NCBI RefSeq assembly: GCF_900115495.1
Contig: NZ_FOWR01000036.1
Location: 1 to 50,477, forward strand
Length of the DNA stretch: 50,477 bases
DNA from: Enterovibrio norvegicus DSM 15893
Lineage (GTDB): Bacteria > Pseudomonadota > Gammaproteobacteria > Enterobacterales > Vibrionaceae
Direction: 5' to 3'
Within the stretch, counting starts at the first letter, position 1; each line of letters opens with the position of its first letter. Shown here in pieces: positions 29,549-40,112 of this stretch. Made by a program: the position numbers and the translations under genes. The notes below the pieces were generated by a model. That model was not told where the DNA came from and ran no database searches. It saw only the letters and a list, made by a program, of their open reading frames with translations.

Positions 29549-30499
29549 TTACGGCATTGCATCGAACTCTTCGCCTTCCTTCTCCACAGGAGGAGGTGGA
29601 AGTAAGTGTTCACGGGTAATACCCAACTTGAGTGCCAGTGCAGATGCAACGTAGATTGATGAGTAAGTACCCACGGTAATACCAATCAACAATGCTGCAG
29701 CGAAACCATGGATCATCGCGCCACCTTGAAGGAACAAGGCAATAACAACGAACAAGGTTGTACCAGAGGTGATCAATGTACGGCTCAATGTCTGAGAGAC
29801 AGAGGCGTTAATCACTTCGTCTGGATCACCCTTACGCATTTTACGGAAGTTCTCTCGAATACGGTCAAACACAACGATGGTATCGTTCAATGAATAACCT
29901 ACCACCGTCAGCAATGCTGCCACGATGGTCAAATCAACTTCGATTTGGAAGAAAGAGAAAATACCGAGCGTAATGATAATATCGTGCGCCAAAGACATCA
30001 CCGCACCCGCAGCAAGACGCCATTCGAAACGAACAGAGACGTACAGCAGAATACAGATCAATGAAGCAAGAATGGCAAGACCACCCGCTTCCGTCAGTTC
30101 ATCGCCCACGTTAGGACCGACAAACTCAATACGACGCATTTCAACGGTTTCGCCAGTGCCCGCTTTAATGGCATCAAGGATTTGGTTGCCAAGCAACTCA
30201 CCTTTAACATCATCGCGTGGACGCAAACGCACCATCACATCACGTGCAGTACCAAAGGTTTGAACCACCGCATCACCGAAGCCATTGGCCTCCAGCGATT
30301 CACGGATCATCGGAAGGTTTGCAGGTTGCTCAAAACCAACTTCAATCAGCGTACCGCCAGTAAAGTCCAACCCCCAGTTTAACCATTTGGTTGATAGGCT
30401 CGCGAACGATGCTGCAATCATTAGCAAAGAGAAAATGAAAGCAGTCTTTGACCAACGCATGAAGTTAATCGACAGGTCGGCTTTTAAAATTTGAAACAT
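29549..30499 (-). CDS. secF: Protein translocase subunit SecF
   Basis: An RND-type inner-membrane protein that with SecD uses the proton gradient to pull proteins through SecYEG. The 316 residues have six membrane helices. Typical segments are WLNWGLDFTGGTLIEV, GYSLNDTIVVFDRIRENFR and RTLITSGTTLFVVIALFLQGG. The C-terminus is short and charged. It starts 12 bp after secD and is the last gene of the yajC-secD-secF group, with a terminator behind it. Confidence 0.98.
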   Translation of the reverse strand: MFQILKADLSINFMRWSKTAFIFSLLMIAASFASLSTKWLNWGLDFTGGTLIEVGFEQPANLPMIRESLEANGFGDAVVQTFGTARDVMVRLRPRDDVKGELLGNQILDAIKAGTGETVEMRRIEFVGPNVGDELTEAGGLAILASLICILLYVSVRFEWRLAAGAVMSLAHDIIITLGIFSFFQIEVDLTIVAALLTVVGYSLNDTIVVFDRIRENFRKMRKGDPDEVINASVSQTLSRTLITSGTTLFVVIALFLQGGAMIHGFAAALLIGITVGTYSSIYVASALALKLGITREHLLPPPPVEKEGEEFDAMP

Positions 30500-30511
30500 T
30501 TTTATGCCTCC

Positions 30512-32362
30512 TTAAATCGATAACTTATCAATGCGCTTACCGCCGTACACAAGGTTAACCAGTGCACGGGTACCGATAATTGCGGTGAACATAGAGGTCA
30601 AAATACCGATAGACAGCGTCACGGCGAAGCCTTTCACTGCGCCTGTACCGACAGAGAACAAAATGATCGCTGTGATAAGGGTAGTGATATTGGCATCGGC
30701 AATGGTGCTGAATGCATTCGCGTATCCCTGATGGATCGCTTGCTGCGGATTTCGCCCTTCGGCTAACTCTTCACGTATCCGCTCGAATATCAGCACGTTG
30801 GCATCAATCGCCATACCGACGGTCAACACGATACCTGCAATACCTGGCAAGGTCATGGTCGCGCCCGGGATCATCGACATGATACCGATGATAAGCACGA
30901 TGTTGGCAAACAACGCACAGTTCGCAAAGATGCCGAATTTACGGTAGTAGATAAGCGTAAAGATCATGACCGCAACCAAACCCCAAATACAGGCTTTAAT
31001 ACCCATATCGATGTTCTGTTGACCCATAGATGGACCAATGGTGCGCTCTTCTACAATCGAGATAGGGGCAATCAATGCACCCGCACGAAGCAACAACGCA
31101 AGGTTTTGCGCTTCTGATTGTGAATCAATCCCCGTGATACGGAAATTACGACCCAGCGCCGTTTGAATGGTCGCTTGGTTAATCACTTCTTCATGTTTAG
31201 AAAGAATGATTTTGCCGTTTTCGTCACGTTTGCCGCTGTCTTTGTATTCAGCAAATACCGTCGCCATTAGCTTGCCGACATTGTTCTTACTGAACGCAGC
31301 CATCTTGCTACCACCGTCGCTGTCTAGCGAGATGTTAACTTGAGGACGGTTGTATTCATCAGCGCTAGAACTTGCATCGGTGATGCTTGAACCGCCAAGA
31401 ATAACGCGCTTTTTCAGAACGACAGGGCGACCATCACGATCTGTTTTGATTTCACTGCCCGGTGGCACGCGGCCAGCCGCTGCGGCAGCAAGATCGGCAC
31501 TGTCATCCACTTCGCGGAACTCAAGGGTTGCTGTAGCGCCCAAGATTTCTTTTGCACGTGCAGTGTCTTGAACACCAGGAAGCTCAACAACGATGCGGCT
31601 TGCACCTTGACGTTGAACCAATGGCTCAGCAACACCCAGCTCATTCACACGGTTACGAAGAATCGTGATGTTCTGGCTAACGGCGTAGTTACGGATCTCA
31701 AGCAAACGCTCTTCGGTGAATTTACCTGACACCGCGAAACGGCTGCTGTCAGTGGTAAACACCATATCAGGATGCAATTTCTCGAGTTCGGCTTCTGCCG
31801 CATCCATGTCCGCTTCATTACGGAACATCACTTCAACGTTGTCATCACTGCCAACGCGAAGACCACGGTAACGGATTTTCGCTTCACGCAGTTCGGTACG
31901 GAATGTCTCTTCCTGTTGAGTGAGTAGCTTTTCCATTGCTGCGTCCATGTCCACTTCCATCAAGAAGTGCACGCCGCCGCGAAGGTCAAGACCCAGTTTC
32001 ATAGGATTCGCACCAATGGCTTCAAGCCATGATGGCGTAGCTGGCGCAAGGTTGAGAGCAACAATTAACCCTTCGTCGAGCGATTCGCTTAGCGCGTCAC
32101 GTCCTGCGATTTGGTTATCAGTGTCGGAGAAGCGTACCAGTACTGTGCCGTTTTCTAGCGCAATGGAGTTGAAAGGAAGCTTATCTTTTTCGAGGGTAGC
32201 TTTTACGGTATCCAGAGTTGAGATATCAACCGAGGCGCCACGCGCCCCGGTGATTTGAACCGCTGGATCTTCACCGTAAATATTGGGAAGTGCATAGAGT
32301 GCGCCGACGAAAATCACCAACGCAACCATAATGTACTTCCACAAAGGATAACGGTTTAGCAC
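30512..32362 (-). CDS. secD: Protein translocase subunit SecD
   Basis: The larger partner of SecF. It has 616 residues against 615 in E. coli. It begins [20 protein letters not shown] with the first membrane helix. A large periplasmic P1 domain follows (about residues 30-440, with [16 protein letters not shown]). Five more helices follow, with [30 protein letters not shown] carrying the conserved Asp used in proton transfer. It lies 26 bp after yajC. Confidence 0.98.
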   Translation of the reverse strand: MLNRYPLWKYIMVALVIFVGALYALPNIYGEDPAVQITGARGASVDISTLDTVKATLEKDKLPFNSIALENGTVLVRFSDTDNQIAGRDALSESLDEGLIVALNLAPATPSWLEAIGANPMKLGLDLRGGVHFLMEVDMDAAMEKLLTQQEETFRTELREAKIRYRGLRVGSDDNVEVMFRNEADMDAAEAELEKLHPDMVFTTDSSRFAVSGKFTEERLLEIRNYAVSQNITILRNRVNELGVAEPLVQRQGASRIVVELPGVQDTARAKEILGATATLEFREVDDSADLAAAAAGRVPPGSEIKTDRDGRPVVLKKRVILGGSSITDASSSADEYNRPQVNISLDSDGGSKMAAFSKNNVGKLMATVFAEYKDSGKRDENGKIILSKHEEVINQATIQTALGRNFRITGIDSQSEAQNLALLLRAGALIAPISIVEERTIGPSMGQQNIDMGIKACIWGLVAVMIFTLIYYRKFGIFANCALFANIVLIIGIMSMIPGATMTLPGIAGIVLTVGMAIDANVLIFERIREELAEGRNPQQAIHQGYANAFSTIADANITTLITAIILFSVGTGAVKGFAVTLSIGILTSMFTAIIGTRALVNLVYGGKRIDKLSI

Positions 32363-32388
32363 TGCTATGATCCTTTATGGTTAGGGGC

Positions 32389-32718
32389 TTATAGCGACTT
32401 AATCGTGCCTTTAGGCAGAACAGCAGTCACAAAATCCTTTTTGATAGTTACTTCGTTGTTGTCGTTCAGAGCAATAACAATGAAATCGTTGTCTTCTGAA
32501 ATCTTAGTGATTTTACCAACAAGGCCACCGCCAGTTAGTACTTCGTCACCTTTACCCATCGACGACATCAGGGTCTTGTGGTCTTTCACACGTTTTGCCT
32601 GTGGACGATAAATCATGAAGTAGAAAATTACGGCAAACAGGCCAAGCATAATAAATAGCTGCATACCGCCACCTTGTGGTGCGCCTTCTGCTGCTGCATG
32701 AGCTTGTGAAATAAACAT
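32389..32718 (-). CDS. yajC: Sec translocon accessory protein YajC
   Basis: A small single-span inner-membrane protein associated with SecDF. It has 109 residues. One hydrophobic helix (MQLFIMLGLFAVIFYFMIY) is followed by RPQAKRVKDHKTLMSSMGKGDEVLTGGGLVGKI, which is highly typical. It precedes secD in the same transcript. Confidence 0.96.
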   Translation of the reverse strand: MFISQAHAAAEGAPQGGGMQLFIMLGLFAVIFYFMIYRPQAKRVKDHKTLMSSMGKGDEVLTGGGLVGKITKISEDNDFIVIALNDNNEVTIKKDFVTAVLPKGTIKSL

Positions 32719-32767
32719 TCAGTCACGTCCTCGTAGTATCAATTTGAACATTTTTATTTAGATCAGA

Positions 32768-32795
32768 GCCTCTCTAAAAGAACTTTTAAAGAGGC
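32768..32795 (-). other. Imperfect stem-loop in the tgt-yajC spacer
   Basis: GCCTCTCTAAAAG pairs with CTTTTAAAGAGGC apart from one mismatch. It has no T-run on the minus strand, so it is a weak terminator at best. It may be a processing site between tgt and yajC. Confidence 0.4.
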
Positions 32796-32804
32796 ACAAA
32801 GACC

Positions 32805-34040
<1,236 letters not shown>

Positions 34041-34065
34041 AGAATAGATTTAATACAGCGACTGA

Positions 34066-35121
34066 TTATAACGCAGTCTGACGTGTTACAAACATCGCAT
34101 CGCCGTAACTAAAGAAACGGTATTCATTTTCAACCGCTTGCTGATAAGCGTTCATTACATGGTCATAGCCAGCAAACGAAGACACCAGCATGATCAGGGT
34201 TGATTCAGGAAGGTGGAAATTGGTCACCAACGCATCAACCAGATTCCACTCATACCCTGGGTAGATAAAAATCTTGGTGTCTTGGAAGAACGGCTTTAAT
34301 TCGGAGCCTTGTTCTTTTGCACTTTGGGCTGCACTTTCCAGTGAACGCACAGACGTGGTGCCTACGGCGATAACGCGGTTGCCACGCGCTTTTGCCGCGT
34401 TAACCGCATCAACTACCTCTTGCGATACTTCTGCGTATTCCGCATGCATCACGTGATCATCAATACTATCAACACGGACAGGTTGGAATGTACCTGCGCC
34501 GACGTGCAAGGTAACAAACGCCATTTCTACGCCTTTAGCTTTTAGCGCAGCAAGCATTTTCTCATCGAAATGCAAACCTGCCGTTGGCGCAGCAACAGCG
34601 CCCGGCTTTTCATTGTAAACCGTTTGATAACGCTCTTTGTCTGAGTCTTCATCTGGACGATCGATGTACGGCGGCAGTGGCATGTGACCGACTTGGTTCA
34701 GAATATCTAAAACCGCTTGCTCGCCGCTGAACCGGATCTCAAACAAGGCATCGTGACGCGCAACCATTTCCGCATCGAATTCGTCATTCTCACCGAGGAA
34801 CAATTGCGTACCCGGTTTTGGCGGCTTAGACGCACGAACATGTGCAAGGATCGTCTTTTCATCCAGCATGCGCTCCACCAGCATTTCGATCTTGCCGCCA
34901 GACGCTTTGCGACCATAAACGCGCGCAGGGATCACTCGGGTGTTGTTAAACACCATCAAATCTCCTGGCTCAACAAGATCAAGCACATCCGTGAACTGCT
35001 TATGGCTAAGCTCACCGGAGTTACCGTCAAGTTGCAGTAGGCGACTGGACGTACGATCTGGCTGCGGATAACGCGCAATCAGAGAATCTGGAAGGTCAAA
35101 ATGAAAATCGGATACTTGCAT
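34066..35121 (-). CDS. queA: S-adenosylmethionine:tRNA ribosyltransferase-isomerase
   Basis: QueA transfers and rearranges the ribose part of SAM onto preQ1 in tRNA to give epoxyqueuosine. It has 351 residues against 356 in E. coli. It begins [20 protein letters not shown]. Typical motifs include [34 protein letters not shown] and [15 protein letters not shown] [16 protein letters not shown]. The end [12 protein letters not shown] is conserved. It is the first gene of queA-tgt-yajC-secDF and has its own sigma-70 promoter about 30 bp upstream. Confidence 0.97.
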   Translation of the reverse strand: MQVSDFHFDLPDSLIARYPQPDRTSSRLLQLDGNSGELSHKQFTDVLDLVEPGDLMVFNNTRVIPARVYGRKASGGKIEMLVERMLDEKTILAHVRASKPPKPGTQLFLGENDEFDAEMVARHDALFEIRFSGEQAVLDILNQVGHMPLPPYIDRPDEDSDKERYQTVYNEKPGAVAAPTAGLHFDEKMLAALKAKGVEMAFVTLHVGAGTFQPVRVDSIDDHVMHAEYAEVSQEVVDAVNAAKARGNRVIAVGTTSVRSLESAAQSAKEQGSELKPFFQDTKIFIYPGYEWNLVDALVTNFHLPESTLIMLVSSFAGYDHVMNAYQQAVENEYRFFSYGDAMFVTRQTAL

Positions 35122-35127
35122 TGAAAA

Positions 35128-35192
35128 AGCCCCATTCTGTAGCAGCCCGCTAGTATAGGCGGAAGCGCTGCAATATCAAGCAGGATGGGGCT
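35128..35192 (-). repeat. Long-loop inverted repeat spanning the queA promoter
   Basis: AGCCCCATTCTG (35128-35139) pairs with CAGGATGGGGCT (35181-35192), with one G-T pair. On the minus strand TTTTT follows. In a transcript coming from the protease genes this could form a long-looped terminator, while transcripts from the queA promoter would contain only the second arm. Confidence 0.5.
35152..35179 (-). promoter_or_regulatory. Sigma-70 promoter of queA
   Basis: On the minus strand TTGATA (35174-35179) and TATACT (35152-35157) are separated by 16 bp. The predicted start lies near 35145, giving a leader of about 23 bases before the queA ATG. Confidence 0.7.
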
Positions 35193-35229
35193 CGCTCACT
35201 GCATTTAAGCAGAGACAATTTGTCAGAAA

Positions 35230-36201
35230 TTATGAAAGGTGTAAACGTCGACGCATCATGAAGAGCCCAAGCGCAATGAAGGATAGCCAGCCTGCAGCAC
35301 CGCCACCGCCACCGCCGCCCAATGCAACGCTGTTGCCCTCCGCCATCTTGGCGTTAATCCAGCTCAGATAGGTTGAGACTTGTGTAAAGCCGTCTTCATA
35401 AAACTGACTTCCACATTGATACTTGTAGCCAAAACTCACAACCCCAGCCAGACGTTTGCCTTCGTCGCTGTCAGCGACACGGTTAGGGTTTTGCCACACG
35501 AGAGGGCCGCCTGAATCTCCAGAACATGCACCCGCTGCTTGCGTGTTGTTCGCACAAATAATGGAGTTGGCAAATGCCGAATTAAATTGGTAATTCGAGT
35601 CATAATTCCAACCGCAGCTCGAATCAGAAACGCCCGTCATCGACACACCTTTCAACAGGATGGTTTCACTGACTCCATCACCGCTTGTTGCTCCCCAGCC
35701 AGAAACAAAAAAGTTGTTTGGCATCGAAATCCCCATTTCTGTTTCTAACTCGCTCTGCTCTGATGCAGAGATTAACGAGATTGATTTAGCATTTGAGGGA
35801 AGGGAACCACTTAATTTGAGCAAGGCTATATCAGCAAAAAATGACTTATCATCATAGTCTTCATGAATAAACATGGTTGACACTTCAATAGGCTCACCAT
35901 CCAGCCAGACCTCATTTCCCGCGAAAACCGTCAGCTCCTGAGCTGAAAACTTGGTCAGGCAATGGGCAGCCGTTAGAACGTAATTATCAGCAATGATCGC
36001 ACCGCCACAGTACCCCGATATAATGCCGTTAGATGCATGAACCAGCACTTGCCAGGGTGCTTGATCAATCGTTAGGTTATCCCCACCCACAATTCTGGGC
36101 GCACGCTCACTATGCTGTTCGGATGCATGTGCTGCTGAAGCAGTAGAAATAATCCCCATGACGACTGTCGAAAATACAGCAATCCATTTCGATATTTTCA
36201 T
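35230..36201 (-). CDS. Trypsin-like serine protease with GlyGly-CTERM tail (1 of 3)
   Basis: A secreted S1-family protease of 323 residues from the ATG at 36201, which has GGGAGAG upstream. A signal peptide ends near ASAAHA. The mature start IVGG is at 37-40, implying a short propeptide. The triad is His80 (LTAAHC), Asp124 (DIALLKL) and Ser230 (CSGDSGGPL). The tail has seven Gly at 295-301, a hydrophobic helix and RRRLHLS, the GlyGly-CTERM signal. In known cases this is processed by rhombosortase after type II secretion. It is the last of three tandem paralogues and lies upstream of queA. It is comparable to the Ves proteases of Vibrio cholerae, but the substrate is unknown. Confidence 0.92.
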   Translation of the reverse strand: MKISKWIAVFSTVVMGIISTASAAHASEQHSERAPRIVGGDNLTIDQAPWQVLVHASNGIISGYCGGAIIADNYVLTAAHCLTKFSAQELTVFAGNEVWLDGEPIEVSTMFIHEDYDDKSFFADIALLKLSGSLPSNAKSISLISASEQSELETEMGISMPNNFFVSGWGATSGDGVSETILLKGVSMTGVSDSSCGWNYDSNYQFNSAFANSIICANNTQAAGACSGDSGGPLVWQNPNRVADSDEGKRLAGVVSFGYKYQCGSQFYEDGFTQVSTYLSWINAKMAEGNSVALGGGGGGGAAGWLSFIALGLFMMRRRLHLS

Positions 36202-36308
36202 CAATATCTCTCCCAACGTAATTTGGTTAGTTCGGAGGCAATGTATCGAATTGGTTACAGAGGTGTTGTGTTTATTGGTGCTTTACCGAGGGATGTCTCA
36301 TTTCGAGA

Positions 36309-36336
36309 ATTGGCTGACCGAGGGTGGCCAGCCAAT
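36309..36336 (-). other. Stem-loop downstream of the second protease gene
   Basis: ATTGGCTG (36309-36316) pairs with CAGCCAAT (36329-36336). It lies just beyond the stop codon at 36352 and is followed on the minus strand by TTCTC only, so it is at best a weak terminator. Confidence 0.45.
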
Positions 36337-36351
36337 ACAAACACTAGGGCA

Positions 36352-37449
36352 TTAGGAAAGGAATCGACGTCTTGAGTAGATGCTAAACCCTAGTAAAAAA
36401 CTCAAAAGTACTAATGCGAACAAAGAAATAGCGCCGCCACCGCCGCCACTGGTAGCAGGGGTAGCAGGGGTAGCAGGGGTAGTAGGGGTAGTAGGTGTAT
36501 CGTTAACAGGCGGAGTTACTGTAGGAATATCAGCAGGAGGCGTATACGTTCTTGACGCATCGAAAATATCCGCATCAAAGCTCACGTTCGGATTTAAATA
36601 ACCGCCATTCATGTTATTACTGATCCAATCTCGATAAGTACTTAACTGCGTAAAACCATCTTCTATACCTGTGAGAGCGCAACCATCAGTGCTGCTAAAA
36701 CTTACAAGACCGACGAGACGATAACCTTTATCAGCATCTGCCGCGTGGTTAGGATCTTGCCAGACTAAGGGACCGCCGGAATCACCAGAGCAAATGCCCG
36801 TTGGAACCAGAGGATCATTAGCGCAAATGAAAGCATCTGCGAACGCTTGAACAACCCCACCACCACTGCGAGTCCAACCACAAGTAGTATCAGAGACACC
36901 ATCCAAGTATGTTCTTTTTAGGTATCGACTGATACTGCTATTTGTAAAGGTTTCCCCCCACCCAGAAACATAGAGGTTTTGGTCCTCAGCTACTGCAAAC
37001 TCATTATCAAGATCAGCTTGCTCACTGGCGTCTACAAGCTGAATAGGCTTTGCATTTGAGGGGAGAGCCCCAGCAAGTTGAATAAGGGAAACATCAGCCG
37101 TTAACGAGCTGCTGTTATAGTTTGGGTTACTTAATACAGAAGATACCGCGATGCCGTTACCGTTTAGATCATTGAGATCCTCAATACCCGCATACACAGT
37201 GATATTCGACGCGCTAGCCCCCTCGACACAATGCGCTGCGGTCAACACATAATCATTGGAAATAATGGCACCGCCACACACGAAATTTCCAACTTCCAAA
37301 AACACCTGCCAAGGCGCGTCGCTGATAGGCGCAAAACCGCCGCCAACGATACGCGGTGATTTTTCAGCACCTTCGGTTGCAGCCATCGCCGTCATTGGCG
37401 AAATAGCAGTCGCGAGAGATACTACAGCCATCCATTGCTTTATTCTCAT
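36352..37449 (-). CDS. Trypsin-like serine protease with GlyGly-CTERM tail (2 of 3)
   Basis: An S1-family protease of 365 residues. The signal peptide ends near AMAA, and the mature start IVGG is at 34-37. The triad is His73 (LTAAHC), Asp119 (DVSLIQL, less usual than DIAL) and Ser224 (CSGDSGGPL). After the catalytic domain comes an extra stretch of about 50 residues with repeated Thr-Pro-Ala/Thr units, coded by five 9-bp DNA repeats. Then come five Gly, a hydrophobic helix and SRRRFLS, the GlyGly-CTERM signal. It is the longest of the three. The Pro-rich stalk probably separates the catalytic domain from the cell surface or the cleavage site. Confidence 0.92.
   Translation of the reverse strand: MRIKQWMAVVSLATAISPMTAMAATEGAEKSPRIVGGGFAPISDAPWQVFLEVGNFVCGGAIISNDYVLTAAHCVEGASASNITVYAGIEDLNDLNGNGIAVSSVLSNPNYNSSSLTADVSLIQLAGALPSNAKPIQLVDASEQADLDNEFAVAEDQNLYVSGWGETFTNSSISRYLKRTYLDGVSDTTCGWTRSGGGVVQAFADAFICANDPLVPTGICSGDSGGPLVWQDPNHAADADKGYRLVGLVSFSSTDGCALTGIEDGFTQLSTYRDWISNNMNGGYLNPNVSFDADIFDASRTYTPPADIPTVTPPVNDTPTTPTTPATPATPATSGGGGGAISLFALVLLSFLLGFSIYSRRRFLS
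36452..36496 (-). repeat. 9-bp tandem repeat coding Thr-Pro-Ala/Thr units
   Basis: Five copies of GTAGCAGGG or GTAGTAGGG/T lie in frame inside the second protease gene. They code for three TPA and two TPT units on the minus strand. Copy number can change by slippage without a frame shift, altering the stalk length. Confidence 0.85.
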
Positions 37450-37554
37450 ATTGAACCCTTACCACTGAGTTGTTTTCAGGGTAACAATATCGCAATACGC
37501 GTTCCGCAATCAGTAGCTGTAGAGTATGAAAACAGTACCTATCTTAATAGACAC

Positions 37555-38553
37555 TCACATTCCTCTTTTTAAGACAGGGGAGAATCTTGTGCTTTCACGC
37601 CTTAACATCAAAATTAAAAGCAAAAAGACGGAGAGGTAATAGTGAATAGCCCCCCCACCTCCCCCGCCAGACACCGTATTCGAGGAAGAGTTAACGCAGT
37701 TACCCGCTTGGCACGCACCAATCCAATCGCTGTAATTGGACACTTGCGTGTAGACATCAGGGAAAGTGCTGGATGCACATTGGGCGTTCACGCCAAAACT
37801 CACGATGCCCACCAGCGTTGCGCCGTTATCGGCATCGGATGCGCGGTTTGGATCCATCCAAATTAGCGGGCCGCCGGAGTCACCGTTACAGGCACCCACA
37901 TTGCTTTCTTGTGCGCAGAAGAACTTGTTTTGGTAACTAGAGACGCCAGACACTGTCGCCCCCCATGCACTTGCGCATGTCGAATCTAATACTGTTGATA
38001 ATGAGGCGATTTGGAGGGTGTTAGTGGACGTGGTTCGTCCAGTATCTGTGAAACCCCAGCCCGACAACCTGAGATCGCCTAATCCTTGATTACCAGTAGC
38101 ATCAACATTGGCTTGAACGCTGGTATCTGCCAACACAACGCTTGAAGCATTCGCATGCACACTCGAAGACAACTTCACCAGTGCGATATCGTTCTCTAGC
38201 GAATCTTTGCTGTAACCACCATGCACATACACCGCATCGACCTCTGACAGGAAATCAGAGAAATTTGCATTGAAGGTTTCAGCCGTTCCTGTGTAAACCG
38301 TTACCGATGATGCAGACGCCAACGAGAAAGGGTCATCCGATCCCGCAGTATCTAAGCAGTGTGCCGCAGTCAGGATCCAAAAATCCGAGATGATAACACC
38401 ACCGCAGAAGTTGTTACCGATCCTGACAAAGGCCTGCCAAGGCGCTTGTGAAATCGTGGCATCACTGCCCCCAACGACGCGCGCTTCTTTTTCAGCGGCA
38501 AACGAAAATGACGACAAACTCATTGCCGCAACAATCAGGTATTTTCCCCACAT
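37555..38553 (-). CDS. Trypsin-like serine protease with GlyGly-CTERM tail (3 of 3)
   Basis: An S1-family protease of 332 residues. The signal peptide ends near SFAA, and the mature start is VVGG at 26-29. The triad is His65 (LTAAHC), Asp122 (DIALVKL) and Ser226 (CNGDSGGPL, with Asn instead of the usual Ser/Gln in the second position). The tail has six Gly (296-301), a Leu-rich helix and a longer basic end (RRESTRFSPVLKRGM) than its neighbours. It is the most upstream of the three genes, with a short propeptide. It is divergent from the CBS-domain gene. The gaps between the three genes exceed 100 bp, so each may have its own promoter. Confidence 0.92.
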   Translation of the reverse strand: MWGKYLIVAAMSLSSFSFAAEKEARVVGGSDATISQAPWQAFVRIGNNFCGGVIISDFWILTAAHCLDTAGSDDPFSLASASSVTVYTGTAETFNANFSDFLSEVDAVYVHGGYSKDSLENDIALVKLSSSVHANASSVVLADTSVQANVDATGNQGLGDLRLSGWGFTDTGRTTSTNTLQIASLSTVLDSTCASAWGATVSGVSSYQNKFFCAQESNVGACNGDSGGPLIWMDPNRASDADNGATLVGIVSFGVNAQCASSTFPDVYTQVSNYSDWIGACQAGNCVNSSSNTVSGGGGGGAIHYYLSVFLLLILMLRRESTRFSPVLKRGM

Positions 38554-38745
38554 AATGTGTATCCCTCAAACCAGTCTTCTTTCCCCTGAAAACTGTGTTT
38601 TCAGCGCATTCGCTACTGCTTGATGAGAGTGTGAGCATCGAGACAACTGCCAGGCAGATCTTTGAATACCGTCACCTTTACCTTGTCAGGTTTTCTCTAC
38701 ACTCAACAGGTAACCCTCATTTTATTATGTCTTTAAGGAGGTCAT

Positions 38746-39198
38746 ATGTTGACGGTTAACGAGATGATGACACCCGAACCCATTACTCTCACTTCTAAGC
38801 ATACGATATATGACGCAAAACGCCTGATGGAATCCAAGCGAATTCGACATATACCGATAGTTTCAGCAGACAACACACTGCGTGGTTTAGTCACACAACG
38901 CGATGTGTTATCAGCGCAAAGTTCTAGCTTAGAAAAAGCCATTGGCGAGCTCGATCCTATGCATGCCCCGCTTGAATGCTTTACGCGCAAGGAGATCTGC
39001 ACCGTCTCTTCGCACGGTGGCTTAAAAGAAGCCGCACTTTATATGCAACGGCATAAATTCGGCTGTTTACCTGTGGTAGATGACAACAGATTGGTCGGTA
39101 TCATTACAGACACCGACTTCGTTGCCATCGCCATCAACCTTCTTGAAATTCAAGAAGAAACAGAACCTATGGAAGAGGAAGAAGAGATCGTGGCCTAG
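38746..39198 (+). CDS. CBS-domain protein
   Basis: A small cytosolic protein of 150 residues made of two CBS domains. Residues about 1-55 (TVNEMMTPEPITLTSKHTI ... LVTQRDVL) and about 70-130 (SSHGGLKEAALYMQRHKFG ... LVGIITDTDF) form the pair. The C-terminus is acidic (EEEEEIVA). Such pairs bind adenosine nucleotides or SAM and act as energy or metabolite sensors, but no partner domain is attached. A perfect AAGGAGG precedes the ATG. It is followed after 77 bp by acpH on the same strand. A small palindrome (GGCCTA/TAGGCC) overlaps its stop codon. Confidence 0.85.
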   Translation: MLTVNEMMTPEPITLTSKHTIYDAKRLMESKRIRHIPIVSADNTLRGLVTQRDVLSAQSSSLEKAIGELDPMHAPLECFTRKEICTVSSHGGLKEAALYMQRHKFGCLPVVDDNRLVGIITDTDFVAIAINLLEIQEETEPMEEEEEIVA

Positions 39199-39275
39199 AT
39201 TTAGGCCTATGAATTTCACGCGCAATCTGGTCAGATGCTCCCTTGCCTTAGCAAAAGTGACGGTAAGGAGGCGGA

Positions 39276-39863
39276 TTGAATTACCTTGCGCATTTACACG
39301 TAGCAACACAATGCGACAGCCAATTAATGGGAAACTTGCTGGCGGACTTTGTAAAAGGCAGACCAGACAATCAGTTCTCCCCCCTGACAGTGGAAGGCAT
39401 CTATTTGCATCGTTTCGTCGATAGCACGATTGATGCCTTACCGGAGATAAAAACCTGTCGCCAACGCTTTCCATCCGCACTCTATCGATACAGCGCGATT
39501 GCGCTCGACGTGTTTTGGGATCACGCGTTAATCCAACATTGGGATCGTTTCTCGGACGTTTCCTTTGCCCAATTTGTCGAACATGCCGAATCCGAATGCC
39601 AACGTGCTGTCTTGGATGAACCTTTCCCCCTCCCCGAGCGCTTTCTGACGCTGTCTTCACGCATGTGGCGGGAGCAGTGGATCCCCTCTTATGCACACGC
39701 CGAGACGCTTCAACATGTGTTAAGCCGCATGTCGACCCGAAGCCCAAGAATGGCACCACTTGCTGACACTGCCCCCGTGCTATTGCAGCATTACGACGCA
39801 TTTATCGATGCCTTCCCTCCTATTTATGAGCAAGTACTGGACGCTGCAAAGAAGAAAGGCTGA
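39276..39863 (+). CDS. acpH: Acyl carrier protein phosphodiesterase (AcpH family)
   Basis: AcpH removes the 4'-phosphopantetheine arm from acyl carrier protein. The 195 residues match the E. coli enzyme (193) in length. Typical segments are MNYLAHLHVA at the start, LMGNLLADFVKG, GIYLHRFVDS and ALDVFWDHALIQHW, with the conserved His and Asp residues of this HD-like fold. The start is a TTG at 39276 with AAGGAGGCGGA directly before it, and it gives the conserved N-terminus. The stop codon at 39861-39863 is followed without any gap by a 17-unit octanucleotide repeat. Confidence 0.9.
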   Translation: MNYLAHLHVATQCDSQLMGNLLADFVKGRPDNQFSPLTVEGIYLHRFVDSTIDALPEIKTCRQRFPSALYRYSAIALDVFWDHALIQHWDRFSDVSFAQFVEHAESECQRAVLDEPFPLPERFLTLSSRMWREQWIPSYAHAETLQHVLSRMSTRSPRMAPLADTAPVLLQHYDAFIDAFPPIYEQVLDAAKKKG

Positions 39864-39999
39864 GATTTCGAGATTGCGAGATTGCGAGATTGCGAGATTG
39901 CGAGATTGCGAGATTGCGAGATTGCGAGATTGCGAGATTGCGAGATTGCGAGATTGCGAGATTGCGAGATTGCGAGATTGCGAGATTGCGAGATTGCGA
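39864..39999 (+). repeat. Octanucleotide tandem repeat (GATTGCGA, 17 units)
   Basis: Sixteen perfect units of GATTGCGA (39872-39999) follow one variant unit, GATTTCGA (39864-39871). The array begins at the first base after the acpH stop codon. There are no spacers, so it is not a CRISPR array. The unit resembles the GATACGA repeat at 29375 and 40355. Confidence 0.95.
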
Positions 40000-40110
40000 G
40001 AAAAGAATGAGAACACAGGCGATGTTAATCAATCCTTTTATTCGTCATTTCAGACAATTGACCAAAATTTAGTTCAAGTCGATAAACCCTTAGCTCTTCG
40101 AGCCAACAAC
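40000..40110. other. Unassigned stretch between repeats
   Basis: No supported gene lies here. It separates the octanucleotide array from a palindromic element. Confidence 0.4.
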
Positions 40111-40112
40111 CC

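Noticed and set aside
39864-39999. CRISPR-like direct repeats
   Set aside because: The units are 8 bp and contiguous, without spacers, and no cas genes are present.
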